A stretch of 64,000 bases of DNA from Bacillus sp. SM2101 (GTDB taxonomy: Bacteria > Bacillota > Bacilli > Bacillales > SM2101), in assembly GCF_018588585.1 (NCBI RefSeq), contig NZ_JAEUFG010000009.1, forward strand, positions 62,001-126,000, in the 5' to 3' direction. The position numbers were made by a program, and so were the translations under genes. Below the pieces are notes generated by a model, which searched no databases, was not told where the DNA came from, and saw only the letters and a list, made by a program, of their open reading frames with translations. Position 1 is the first letter of the stretch, and every line of letters begins with the position of its first letter. Shown here in pieces: positions 9,690-18,652 of this stretch.

Positions 9690-10895
9690 GTGGGAGGTAG
9701 AATAACGATCGAACACGTAAGTAGATGGGAAAAAGACATTAAAGATGAATTATTAGCATTAGATAACGAATCAGCGAGAAGGTACCTCGTAATGACAGAA
9801 AATGCTGATCAAGCATGGTTAACGATAGAAGGGCAAAGAATGTTAAACCTTGCCTCAAATAACTATCTAGGACTAGCTGGAGACGAACGTTTGAAACATG
9901 CAATGATTGAAGCTATTCAACATTATGGTGTAGGCTCTACATCGTCACGATTAATAGTTGGAAGTCATCCCCTTTACGATAAGGCTGAAAAAGAACTCAT
10001 AAAATGGAAACACACAGAAGCTGGAATAATTGTTAATAGTGGATATGTAGCAAATATCGGGGTTATTTCAGCCTTGACCGGGCGAGATGATGTAGTGTTT
10101 AGTGATAAATTAAACCATGCAAGTATAGTAGATGGAATTGTTTTAAGCCGAGCAAAGCATAGACGTTATCGACATAAAGACTTAAATCACTTAGAGGCTT
10201 TATTACAAAGGGAACCAATAGAGAAAAGGAAATTAATAGTTACAGATACGGTGTTTAGTATGGATGGGGATATTGCTGACCTCAAAGGACTTGTCGAATT
10301 AAAAGAACGCTATAATGCATTGTTAATGGTTGATGAAGCTCATGCAACGGGTGTTTATGGGGAAAATGGCACAGGTTATGCGGAAATGGAGCACCTACAA
10401 AGTAAGGTGGACATCCAAATGGGGACTTTTAGCAAGGCACTCGGTTCTTATGGTGCATATGTTGTTGGTGATAAGTGGTTAATAGACTATTTAATCAACC
10501 GAATGCGCAGTTTGATTTATACAACTGCATTACCACCTGCTGTTCTAGGCTCGATAATTAAGTCAATTGAAATTGCTCAACAAGCAGGTCAGAAGCGACA
10601 GTCGTTACACGACCTAGCTTATCATTTTCGTAGTGAATTATTACGAAATGGATTTAATATATGTAGTAGTGAAACACAGATTGTGCCGATACTTGTTGGG
10701 GAAAATGACCGGTCAATACATTTTGCTAGATTACTTCAACAAGAAGGTATTGCTGCAATCCCGGTTCGACCCCCTACAGTTCCTGAGAAGGAGTCGAGAG
10801 TCCGTTTTACTATTACTTCAGCTCAAGCACGCGAAGATATTAATTGGGCTTTGGATAGGATAATTTATGTTGGGAAAAGTCTAGGGGTGATTTAA
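9690..10895 (+). CDS. bioF: 8-amino-7-oxononanoate synthase
   Basis: PLP enzyme condensing pimeloyl-ACP (or -CoA) with alanine. Up to 401 residues. Seen: NLASNNYLGLAGDERL, GVGSTSSRLIVGSHPLY, the PLP Asp and His in LLMVDEAHATGVYG, and the Schiff-base Lys in GTFSKALGSYG. The start is uncertain: the only standard start codon near the N-terminus is GTG 9690. The best ribosome site (GGGAGGT, 9692-9698) lies downstream of that GTG and points at non-standard codons (ATA 9702, ACG 9705 or ATC 9708). bioH-like starts one base after the stop. Function is firm; the first few residues are not. Confidence 0.93.
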   Translation: MGGRITIEHVSRWEKDIKDELLALDNESARRYLVMTENADQAWLTIEGQRMLNLASNNYLGLAGDERLKHAMIEAIQHYGVGSTSSRLIVGSHPLYDKAEKELIKWKHTEAGIIVNSGYVANIGVISALTGRDDVVFSDKLNHASIVDGIVLSRAKHRRYRHKDLNHLEALLQREPIEKRKLIVTDTVFSMDGDIADLKGLVELKERYNALLMVDEAHATGVYGENGTGYAEMEHLQSKVDIQMGTFSKALGSYGAYVVGDKWLIDYLINRMRSLIYTTALPPAVLGSIIKSIEIAQQAGQKRQSLHDLAYHFRSELLRNGFNICSSETQIVPILVGENDRSIHFARLLQQEGIAAIPVRPPTVPEKESRVRFTITSAQAREDINWALDRIIYVGKSLGVI

Positions 10896-10896
10896 T

Positions 10897-11634
10897 ATGT
10901 CAAAAAAACATCTTGTTTTGTTACCAGGTTGGGGGATGGAAAAGGAAGTATTTATACCATTGACCCATCTTTTAGAACCATTGTTCCATTTTAATTTTAT
11001 AGACTGGCAAGACATCATCTCTGGAGCAAACCTGGAAGAAAGAGTGGGCTCTTTCTTAAATGATAAAACTAAAGAGGTTTATCTCCTAGGATGGTCAATG
11101 GGCTCAATAGCTGCAATAAATATTGCTACTAAACATAAAAATATTGATGGTTTAATTTTAGTAGGAGGAACGAGTCGTTTTACGATTATGGACAATTATC
11201 TCTCGGGGTGGAATCCACGAATTGTAGAACGTATGAAGAAGCAACTGAGAAGAGATAAAGGCAGAACATTACAGGCATTTTATCACTCAATGTTTTCTGT
11301 ACATGAGCATGAAATGGGAGATTATGATAAATTTTTACGATTGTGTATAGCGGGTGCTCTTGATAACGACTTAAATACTCTCATAAAAGGGTTAGATTAC
11401 CTCATTGAACAAGATGTTCGGGAACAATTAGCAAGCATTGATGTCCCGAGTTTATTAATTCATGGGGTGGAAGATAATATATGCCCAGTTGAAGCTTCCA
11501 AGTATATTCACACGAAGATAACAAACTCAATTCTACACATTCTTCATCATTCTGGCCATATACCATTTTTTACCGAGGAAGAAACTTGTGCAAATTTAAT
11601 TAAGGAATTTATAGAAGAAAGGGAAAGACGATGA
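10897..11634 (+). CDS. BioH-like alpha/beta hydrolase (pimeloyl-ACP methyl ester esterase)
   Basis: 245 residues. Alpha/beta-hydrolase fold with oxyanion motif LLPGWGM, nucleophile elbow GWSMG (Ser 67), acid Asp in IHGVEDNICP and catalytic His in HHSGHIPFF. Its position between bioF and bioC, with no bioW or bioI present, indicates the BioC/BioH route: this enzyme would release pimeloyl-ACP from its methyl ester and end the BioC-protected chain elongation. Members of this role are very divergent, so the assignment rests on context and the triad rather than close similarity. The end overlaps the bioC start by four bases (ATGA). Confidence 0.85.
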   Translation: MSKKHLVLLPGWGMEKEVFIPLTHLLEPLFHFNFIDWQDIISGANLEERVGSFLNDKTKEVYLLGWSMGSIAAINIATKHKNIDGLILVGGTSRFTIMDNYLSGWNPRIVERMKKQLRRDKGRTLQAFYHSMFSVHEHEMGDYDKFLRLCIAGALDNDLNTLIKGLDYLIEQDVREQLASIDVPSLLIHGVEDNICPVEASKYIHTKITNSILHILHHSGHIPFFTEEETCANLIKEFIEERERR

Positions 11635-12473
11635 TTGATAAGAAGCTATTAAAAAAGCGCTTTAGTCAACGAGCAGAAACCTATGATAATTACGCAATCG
11701 TACAGAAAAAGATGGCGCAAAAATTAATGAATAAGCTTTCATCATTTACATATGGGGATAGGTTAAATATTTTAGAAATTGGTTGCGGAACTGGCTATTT
11801 AACAAATTTAATATATACCAATTTTCCTCATGCAAAAATTACAGCTGTAGACCTAGCTCCAGGTATGATTGACATAGCGAAAAAGCGATTGAATGGCAAG
11901 GCCGTCACATTTCTATGCGCAGATATCGAAGACATAGAAATGCTTGAAGGTTACGATATAATTATTTCGAATGCGACCTTCCAATGGTTAAATAATTTGC
12001 CTCTTATGTTAACAAAGCTGAGAAAAGCATTAAATAAAGGAGGAGTAATCTCATTTTCCACCTTTGGAAATCTTACTTTCAGTGAACTTCATTCAAGCTA
12101 CGATAGCGCAAAACAGGTATTAAATCTTCAAATGGAAACTGCACCAGGGCAATCATTTTTCACGATGTTAGAGCTATCAAACCTCAGTAAGGGAGCGTTT
12201 AATAATAGTCATGAAATACCTATTGAAAATTTTCGGGTCGAAGAAGACCTTGAAATAGAATATTTTCAGACAGTGCATGAATTTTTTACTGCAATAAAGA
12301 AAATAGGAGCCAATAATAGCAATGCGGGAAAATCCTGTCAGAGACCATCGTTTTTTAAAGAAGTAATTAAACAATATGATAATAATTATCGAGATGAGCA
12401 TGGAGTAAGAGCTACGTATCAATGTTTATTTGTAACATATAAAAAATTTGAAGGTAATTTGGAGATAGGTTAA
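11631..12473 (+). CDS. bioC: Malonyl-ACP O-methyltransferase
   Basis: 280 residues, SAM-dependent methyltransferase that methylates malonyl-ACP to start pimelate synthesis on the fatty-acid machinery. N-terminal KKRFSQRAETYDNYAIVQKKMA is typical of BioC. SAM-binding motif I is ILEIGCGTGYLT; later motifs are ITAVDLAPGMI and IISNATFQWL. Start ATG overlaps the bioH-like stop, suggesting coupling. A strong hairpin terminator follows, marking the end of the biotin operon. Normal length. Confidence 0.93.
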   Translation: MIDKKLLKKRFSQRAETYDNYAIVQKKMAQKLMNKLSSFTYGDRLNILEIGCGTGYLTNLIYTNFPHAKITAVDLAPGMIDIAKKRLNGKAVTFLCADIEDIEMLEGYDIIISNATFQWLNNLPLMLTKLRKALNKGGVISFSTFGNLTFSELHSSYDSAKQVLNLQMETAPGQSFFTMLELSNLSKGAFNNSHEIPIENFRVEEDLEIEYFQTVHEFFTAIKKIGANNSNAGKSCQRPSFFKEVIKQYDNNYRDEHGVRATYQCLFVTYKKFEGNLEIG

Positions 12474-12516
12474 AAGATGGAAGAAAAATGTATTGGATGT
12501 TTCCATATATTTCTTG

Positions 12517-12553
12517 AAGCTAGCATGAAATATTAACGATGCTAGCTTGTTTT
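12517..12553 (+). terminator. Terminator at the end of the biotin operon
   Basis: Perfect 10-nt stem AAGCTAGCAT (12517-12526) with ATGCTAGCTT (12539-12548), 12-nt loop, followed by GTTTTAA. It lies between bioC and the convergent DUF3006 gene. Confidence 0.85.
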
Positions 12554-12556
12554 AAT

Positions 12557-12814
12557 TCAACCTCTTAACTTCTGTAGTAGTGCTTCTACACTCTTTCGTA
12601 CACTTTCTGTCTCTTCGAGAAATAATTTAATTTGTACATGATCTTGGTTATCAAGAGATAATTCCAACAAACTTCCTTCCACTGCATCAACTGGTAACAT
12701 TGTACATGGTAAATTTATTTCTTTAGAAGTATCTTCCCTATATAATAGGACAGCTATCGCACCTTCGATTCGATCAATCGTATAATTTCCACAAGGTTTG
12801 TCATTAAAAAGCAT
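12557..12814 (-). CDS. DUF3006 domain protein
   Basis: 85 residues from ATG 12814, preceded nine bases upstream by GGAG; two upstream in-frame ATGs would place the ribosome site inside the gene. The core YTIDRIEGAIAVLL, then INLPC and PVDAVEGSLLEL, is the DUF3006 pattern, a small beta-barrel-like domain found in Firmicutes. The C-terminal 30 residues look helical (EETESVRKSVEALLQKL). Role unknown. It converges on bioC and shares the terminator between them. Confidence 0.8.
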   Translation of the reverse strand: MLFNDKPCGNYTIDRIEGAIAVLLYREDTSKEINLPCTMLPVDAVEGSLLELSLDNQDHVQIKLFLEETESVRKSVEALLQKLRG

Positions 12815-12829
12815 ACATAACATCTCCAT

Positions 12830-13904
12830 TCGTTAAGAGTAAAATAATGAGGCTCTTTTCGTATACTTTGTTACTATTTATTAAAATACGTTGGATAAGG
12901 GCTATAATTTTTGTTTAGGTATTCGAAATACAAACTTCATGAGAAAACAGCGAAAGAAAATAGAACATATAAATTTGAGGCTTTATCAAAGGCTCTTTTA
13001 GCATTTTTGTTGTTATTAACACAAAAATTCCACAAAAAAACATCGTTTTATACAATTGTCACCGTATATCATAATTCTTTAAAATTTGTACTCAATTCTT
13101 GAACTCTAATAGTTCATCATAATTATGCATCTTTTTATTTGTATTACGACTTAATGGCATTACATTCTGGTGTTTGGCTACAGAGACGCTTACTTCACTG
13201 GGAAATATTTATTCGCAATTCATTCAAGGAACACGATCATTCATGCAGCATAAATAAAGAAATAGACCGCTTTCACATGTAGGTATCCTTGAATTTACTT
13301 TATTTTGTAATTTTCTTAAAATTTATCATTCTATCGGTTGAGAGTCAACACTACAATTTCCTCATTTTATGAATAAATAGCAAAGATTGCTCATAAATCC
13401 TTAGGTTTTTATAACTATTTTAAATATTCCTACTTTTCTAATAATTTAAACTATTTATAATCACTAACCTTTTAATGTATAAACTCTTACTAAGGGGAAG
13501 GCTCTTACATTATGAATATAACTGGGACCTTTCATTCTTCCTTAAAAAACGGTAATTGAGTCCAATTAATATGAGAACAGTGAATTGTATTTATACATTT
13601 ACTGTATAGGATGGTTAACATCAGGCATAAGTTTTCATGCTTAGATGAACTAAAATGTTAGCTGTTCTAAATAGATCAACGTTCATTAGTTGTGTGTTGG
13701 AAGAGAGGCTGTTCTGCCTTTATTCAAAGGAGGGATTACATGAAAATTTTCGTATACTTTGCTGCTTTTTTTACTTACATTCGAAGGAGATGAAGTCTAT
13801 AATATGATTTTTATATTCTTTATAAAAGAGAAGATGCCGAGAATGTTAGTTATATTTGTATTTAGATATTGTTACGGATAGCTAAAATTAAGGTGAAAAC
13901 ATCC
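12830..13904. other. Long intergenic region with repeat fragments
   Basis: No supported gene over about 1.1 kb. A degenerate repeat copy lies at 12847-12965 (GAGGCTCTTTTCGTATACTTTG on the left, GAGAAAACAGCGAAAG on the right). A fragment containing TTTTCGTATACTTTGCTGC is at 13747. A 17-codon plus-strand frame at 13740-13793 has an excellent AAAGGAGGG site but sits inside that fragment, so it is doubtful. The 63-codon frame at 12911-13102 has no ribosome site. Confidence 0.5.
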
Positions 13905-13905
13905 A

Positions 13906-13950
13906 ATAAAAAAACCTTTTTCTAATGAATGGATCATTCATAGAAAAAGG
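13906..13950 (-). terminator. Terminator of the tryptophanase gene
   Basis: Read on the minus strand, CCTTTTTCTATGAATG pairs with CATTCATTAGAAAAAGG around a 3-4-nt loop (one bulged base) and is followed by a run of seven T. It starts 23 bases after the tnaA stop codon. Confidence 0.85.
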
Positions 13951-13972
13951 CGATTATCGTGTTATGTTGAGG

Positions 13973-15346
13973 CTAGATAGGTTTAAAGCGAGCAGTAAAG
14001 TGACGAAGTATAGTTGGTTCATAAGTAAAATGAACACCAGTTATTTGGGAACGTTTATGAGACAGTTTTCCTAACGATTCTCCTACGTATTGAATATGAT
14101 TATCAGTATATACTCTTCTCGGTATTGTTAATCTAAGTAATTCTAACTTTGACAACCCGTCCTTTCTAGATTCGCTATCTCTTCCAAATAAAAGAGAGCC
14201 GATTTCAACACCTCGAATACCACTTTCAATGTATAATTCACAAGCCAACGCATGAGCTGGGAACTGGCTAGGTTGAATGTGTGGTAACAGCTTTTTTGCA
14301 TCAACAAAAACAGCATGGCCTCCGATAGGCTCTTGAATGGGGATATCATAACTTACTAATAGTTTTCCTAATAACTGTACTTGGCTTATGCGGTGGTGTA
14401 AATAATCAATTTCAACAACTTCATTTAATCCAACAGCAAGAGCTTGCATATCTCTTCCAGTTAACCCTCCATACGTCGGAAAACCTTCTAATAGCACGAT
14501 TGTTGATGTACACTGTTGAAATAATTTCTCATCTTCCTTTATTACAATGAGTCCACCAATGTTGACAAGCCCATCCTTTTTGCCACTCATCGTTAAGCCA
14601 TCTCCATATGCAAACATTTCTCTTACAATGGCACGTATATCTTTGTCTTTATAGCCATCTTCTCTCATTTTGATAAAATATGCATTCTCTGCAAAGCGAG
14701 CTGCATCGAAAATGAGAGGTATGTGATATTTATTGGCGATTTTGGAAACAGCCTTTATGTTTTCTATAGAAACAGGTTGTCCCCCAGCACTATTACACGT
14801 AATCGTCACATTAATAAAAGCAATACTTTCCTCACCGTGCTGTTGAATATAGGATTCTAATTTATTTGTATCAAAATTCCCTTTAAAAGGATGCTGATTT
14901 GATGTATCGTATGCTTCAGAAATAACGAGGTTCACTGCTTTTCCACCATTCAACTCTATATGTGCTTTTGTTGTATCAAAATGCATATTTCCTAACACAG
15001 CTTGCCCTTTCTTAATTAATTGTGAGAATAGAACTTGCTCTGAACCACGACCTTGATGAGTGGGGATGACATATTGATAATTTGTCAATTGCTGGACTGT
15101 CTCCTTTAAGTAATAGAAGTTACGACTCCCGGCATATGATTCATCCCCAAGCATGAGTCCAGACCATTGTCTGTCACTCATAGCACCTGTTCCACTATCT
15201 GTCAACAGATCAATATATACATCTTCACTTTTTAATAAAAAAGGATTGTAACCAGCTTCTATTAACTTATGTTTTCTTTCTTCTCTAGAAATCAACCGAA
15301 TTGGCTCTATCATTTTTATTTTATATGGTTCAGGTAATCTACTCAT
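13973..15346 (-). CDS. tnaA: Tryptophanase
   Basis: 457 residues, PLP beta-lyase giving indole, pyruvate and ammonia from tryptophan. Fold marks: IDLLTDSGTGAMSDRQW, VPTHQGRGSEQ, and the PLP Lys in MSGKKDGLVNIGG. Tyrosine phenol-lyase (TPL) is the close alternative. Against it, the TPL substrate Arg (SMERG) is replaced by VEIGSLLFGRD, and the TPL Phe near the C-terminus is replaced by His (LRHFTARF), as in tryptophanases. The SGKKD loop itself looks TPL-like. No tnaB permease or tnaC leader was found nearby. The ATG has AGGGGG upstream. Function call is good; regulation unknown. Confidence 0.88.
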   Translation of the reverse strand: MSRLPEPYKIKMIEPIRLISREERKHKLIEAGYNPFLLKSEDVYIDLLTDSGTGAMSDRQWSGLMLGDESYAGSRNFYYLKETVQQLTNYQYVIPTHQGRGSEQVLFSQLIKKGQAVLGNMHFDTTKAHIELNGGKAVNLVISEAYDTSNQHPFKGNFDTNKLESYIQQHGEESIAFINVTITCNSAGGQPVSIENIKAVSKIANKYHIPLIFDAARFAENAYFIKMREDGYKDKDIRAIVREMFAYGDGLTMSGKKDGLVNIGGLIVIKEDEKLFQQCTSTIVLLEGFPTYGGLTGRDMQALAVGLNEVVEIDYLHHRISQVQLLGKLLVSYDIPIQEPIGGHAVFVDAKKLLPHIQPSQFPAHALACELYIESGIRGVEIGSLLFGRDSESRKDGLSKLELLRLTIPRRVYTDNHIQYVGESLGKLSHKRSQITGVHFTYEPTILRHFTARFKPI

Positions 15347-15371
15347 AAGAAATTATCCCCCTTCAAAGATA

Positions 15372-15505
15372 GTTAGGCTCTTTTCGATAAATGTTATTTT
15401 TAGAAAATGTTAAATGCTAGGTCAGGCTACAGCGAATATTATAGGTAGACAGGTTGAATGAAATACTTGCTAGGTGGGAGAAAAACGCTTCATGCGAAAA
15501 CAGCC
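15372..15505. repeat. Dispersed inverted-repeat element, short copy upstream of tnaA
   Basis: Left end TTAGGCTCTTTTCGATAAATG; right end CGCTTCATGCGAAAACAGCC is its imperfect reverse complement. About 130 bp, with little of the usual core. It lies just upstream of the tryptophanase start, in its promoter region. Confidence 0.55.
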
Positions 15506-15949
15506 AATAGATAGATAACACTAGATTGTATGCCCAGCAATTTGAAATATGTATTTAGTATCAGAACATCAGTACGGTAGTGTGTTAAAGTAACCTAGTA
15601 ATTTAAGTTGAATTATAGTTGACTATTTGAGGTTATCATAATAAGATGAGTACATATATCAAAAATATTTGATTAATTTATATTAAAGATTGCAGTGTTT
15701 TTATACATATGAAATGGTTAGGATTTTAAGGCTTGAATCCTCGTCAGTACCTGTCAGTTTATACACTTTGATAACCTAAGTGTACTAAACTTGAGGGAAC
15801 TTAAAGTTTCGGGATGATCATCAAATATTTTTGATTAATATAGAGGATTTTGTATTAAAGCTGATGTGCATTGATTGTTTTTTACTATGAACGAGCTGCA
15901 CGTGGCATTTTGCTTGGTTACAATGTTGTCACCATAAAAAAGTTTATAA
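15506..15949. other. Intergenic region upstream of tnaA and gshAB
   Basis: No gene seen. The stretch between the two repeat copies (15372-15505 and 15950-16119) is AT-rich with no clear hairpin or operator. It must hold the tnaA promoter on the minus strand, which I could not pinpoint. Confidence 0.35.
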
Positions 15950-16119
15950 AAGTCTCTTTTCGTAAACATTGTTGCTATTGAGATACATTTAGGGCTGTCA
16001 TAAAAATTAATTTATGCAATGGTCCTCATTTTAAATGAGAAAAGGTACCACGAACGCTTGGCTTATTCGTATTTACCTTTTTATTACGAAAAACGACAAT
16101 CAATGTGAAAACAGCCTTA
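15950..16119 (+). repeat. Dispersed inverted-repeat element upstream of gshAB
   Basis: Left end AAAAGTCTCTTTTCGTAAAC then ATTGTTGCTATT; right end AACGACAATCAATGTGAAAACAGCC is the imperfect reverse complement. It ends about 50 bases before the gshAB start and accounts for the spurious upstream extension of that reading frame. Confidence 0.7.
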
Positions 16120-16169
16120 CTAAAAGAACAACATATATAGATGTAATAAACATCAGAAGGAGTATGAGG

Positions 16170-18491
16170 ATGTTAGAAACGATAAACTTGTTAAATAAAA
16201 TAAAAACATTGGGTCTTGAAAAAGGTGTATTTGAAGGGAATTTTGGATTAGAAAAGGAAAATGTCAGAGTCGATCGTACAGGTAAATTAGCTTTATCACC
16301 TCATCCAATAGGATTTGGAAATAAGCTTCAAAACCCTTTTATCACAACTGATTTCTCTGAAAGTCAAATAGAAATGATTACACCTATATGTAGCACAATA
16401 CAAGAAAGCTATAACTTTCTTGAAAATATTCACCATATCGTCTCACTTGAGCTTGAGGATGAATATTTATGGCCTCAAAGCGCTCCGCCTCTATTACCAA
16501 ATGAAGAAACGATTCCTATAGCTCGATATGATTCATCTGCAAAAGGCCACCAAGCTGAAGAGTATAGAATGAAGTTGGCTGAAAAATATGGTAAGAAAAA
16601 ACAGCTCATTTCTGGTATCCATTTTAACTTTTCTTTTACAGAACATTTTCTACAAATGATACATCAACAATTAAGCACTGGGCTCTCATTTAAAGAGTTT
16701 AAAAATGAGGTTTATCTAAAAGTCAGTAGAAATTTTTTGAAATATAGATGGCTTCTTATCTATTTATTTGGGGCCAGTGTGTCCGAAAAATGTTTTGACT
16801 CGACATGTGATGATCGTTCACATAATAATTTAGAATATGGAAGCTCTTTCAGAAATGGGCTTTGTGGTTATAGAAATAAAACAAACTTTCATGTTTCTCA
16901 CCGTAATGTTGAAGAGTACTTACGTGACCTGAATAAGTTAATTAAAACCGGAGAGATAAGTAGGGTTGAGGAATATTACAGCCCAGTTAAATTAAAACCT
17001 CATGATAAAAAAAATTATTTAAGCTCATTAAGTAAAGACGGCATTGCTTATGTAGAATTTAGGATTTTAGATCTTAATCCATTGCACAAAGTGGGAATAG
17101 ATCTTAATACATTAGAATTTTTCCATCTTTTTATCCTGTTCACACTCTTTATCAATGAAAAGGAAACGAAGGGCATTGATCAAAATATAGCGTTAAAGAA
17201 TCATAATCTCGTTGCAAGTTTAGGTAGAAAGCCACAGTTAATGTTGCTAAAAAATGAACACGAAAAAATAAGTATGCATGATTGGGGACATAACATATTG
17301 GATAAGATGTTAGATCTAGCTCTCCAACTTGGAATGAAAGAAAATAAGTACAAAGAAATCATTAGAAGCGCCAAAGAGAAGATTGATAATCCAGAAATAA
17401 CTATTTCTTCTGTGATATCGAAGGGGGTAAAGGAGCACTCGTATATTGATTATCATTTAAATTTAGCAGAAGTTCATTTGAAGGAAAGTAAAATAAAGAA
17501 ATTTAACTTATTGCACCATGAAGATCTTGAATTGTCCACACAAATACTACTAATGAATGCACTTAAAACGGGCGTGAATTTCGAGATTTTAGATAGACAG
17601 GAAAATTTTGTATTATTGGACGATGGATTTAAACAAGAGTATGTGAAGCAAGCAACCAAAACGTCTTTGGATTCATATAGCACAGTCTTAATTATGGAGA
17701 ACAAACTAGTAACTAAGAAAGTACTAAACCATGCGGGGATAAAGGTTCCTAATGGTGAATACTATAATAATATAAATGAGGCAAAAAACGCGTATCGTTT
17801 ATTTTGCAATCAAGACATAGTTATTAAACCAAAGTCAACAAACTTTGGATTAGGAATTACAATTTTAAAAAACGTGTTCTCGCGACACTTATTTGAAAAA
17901 GCAGTAGAAATGGCTTTTACACATGACACTTCTATCCTTATTGAAGAATTTGTTGATGGAAAAGAATACAGATTTCTTGTTATCGGTGATGATGTTGTTG
18001 GGATACTTAATAGAGTTCCTGCTAATGTCATTGGAGATGGATATAGTAACATAACAGAATTAGTCGTAGAAAAAAACAAAGACCCTCTGAGAGGAAAGGG
18101 ATATAAGACTCCTTTGGAAAGAATAGATTTAGGAGAGCCTGAAAAGATGTTTTTACGAGAACAGGGAAAAGACTTTATGTATATACCTAAGCATGGAGAA
18201 CGAATATTTTTAAGAGAAAATTCTAATATTAGCACGGGCGGTGACAGTATTGATTACACTGATGAGATTCCAGTCGAGTATAAAACGGTTGCAATAAAGG
18301 CAGCAAAAGCAGCTGGCGCAACTATTTGTGGTGTTGACATGGTGATTCCTGATATAACAAAAAATAAAATTGAAGAAAACTATGCAATCATTGAATTGAA
18401 CTTTAACCCTGCTATACACATCCATAGCTTCCCGTATAAAGGAAAGAATAGAATGCCTGGACAAAAAATTATAAAAGCTCTCGGGTTCTAA
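16170..18491 (+). CDS. gshAB: Bifunctional glutathione synthase (glutamate-cysteine ligase/glutathione synthetase)
   Basis: 773 residues. The N-terminal about 440 residues are a GshA-type glutamate-cysteine ligase (GLEKENVRVD, FSESQIEMITP, GIHFNFSF, VEFRILDLNPL). The C-terminal about 300 are an ATP-grasp domain making glutathione (DIVIKPKSTNFGLGI, EEFVDGKEYRFLVI, ELNFNPAIHIHSFPYKG). This GshF fusion is known from Listeria and streptococci. ATG 16170 is chosen because AGAAGGAG lies seven bases upstream. The frame stays open 45 codons further upstream, but that part lies over a repeat element. Bacillaceae normally rely on bacillithiol, so the gene may be acquired. Confidence 0.93.
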   Translation: MLETINLLNKIKTLGLEKGVFEGNFGLEKENVRVDRTGKLALSPHPIGFGNKLQNPFITTDFSESQIEMITPICSTIQESYNFLENIHHIVSLELEDEYLWPQSAPPLLPNEETIPIARYDSSAKGHQAEEYRMKLAEKYGKKKQLISGIHFNFSFTEHFLQMIHQQLSTGLSFKEFKNEVYLKVSRNFLKYRWLLIYLFGASVSEKCFDSTCDDRSHNNLEYGSSFRNGLCGYRNKTNFHVSHRNVEEYLRDLNKLIKTGEISRVEEYYSPVKLKPHDKKNYLSSLSKDGIAYVEFRILDLNPLHKVGIDLNTLEFFHLFILFTLFINEKETKGIDQNIALKNHNLVASLGRKPQLMLLKNEHEKISMHDWGHNILDKMLDLALQLGMKENKYKEIIRSAKEKIDNPEITISSVISKGVKEHSYIDYHLNLAEVHLKESKIKKFNLLHHEDLELSTQILLMNALKTGVNFEILDRQENFVLLDDGFKQEYVKQATKTSLDSYSTVLIMENKLVTKKVLNHAGIKVPNGEYYNNINEAKNAYRLFCNQDIVIKPKSTNFGLGITILKNVFSRHLFEKAVEMAFTHDTSILIEEFVDGKEYRFLVIGDDVVGILNRVPANVIGDGYSNITELVVEKNKDPLRGKGYKTPLERIDLGEPEKMFLREQGKDFMYIPKHGERIFLRENSNISTGGDSIDYTDEIPVEYKTVAIKAAKAAGATICGVDMVIPDITKNKIEENYAIIELNFNPAIHIHSFPYKGKNRMPGQKIIKALGF

Positions 18492-18498
18492 AGGGTAG

Positions 18499-18543
18499 TC
18501 CCTCATCCCACTAAGATGTTTTCGCACCAGTGAGATGAGGGAT
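18499..18543 (+). terminator. Hairpin after gshAB
   Basis: TCCCTCATC pairs with GATGAGGGA, extended by ACT/AGT, around a 14-18-nt loop. The following bases (TGTTAATTAC) give no strong T run, so it may act as a transcript-stabilising hairpin or a weak terminator. Confidence 0.6.
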
Positions 18544-18652
18544 GTTAATTACTAAATAATTAAAAAATTCAAAATATAATAGACAACTTTCAAATTTCAT
18601 TTATACTTAAAATAAGGGCCTAATTGAAAATAGGTAAAAAGGGGGATGAAAT

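Noticed and set aside
12911-13102. 63-codon frame downstream of the DUF3006 gene
   Set aside because: It overlaps a degenerate repeat copy and lacks a ribosome site.
13740-13793. 17-codon frame with an excellent AAAGGAGGG site, considered as a leader peptide
   Set aside because: It is on the strand opposite to tnaA, far from any plus-strand gene, and contains repeat-end sequence TTTTCGTATACTTTG. Kept only as a remark.
16035-16169. 45-codon N-terminal extension of the glutathione synthase
   Set aside because: It covers a repeat element and has no ribosome site; the known family N-terminus begins at the ATG 16170.
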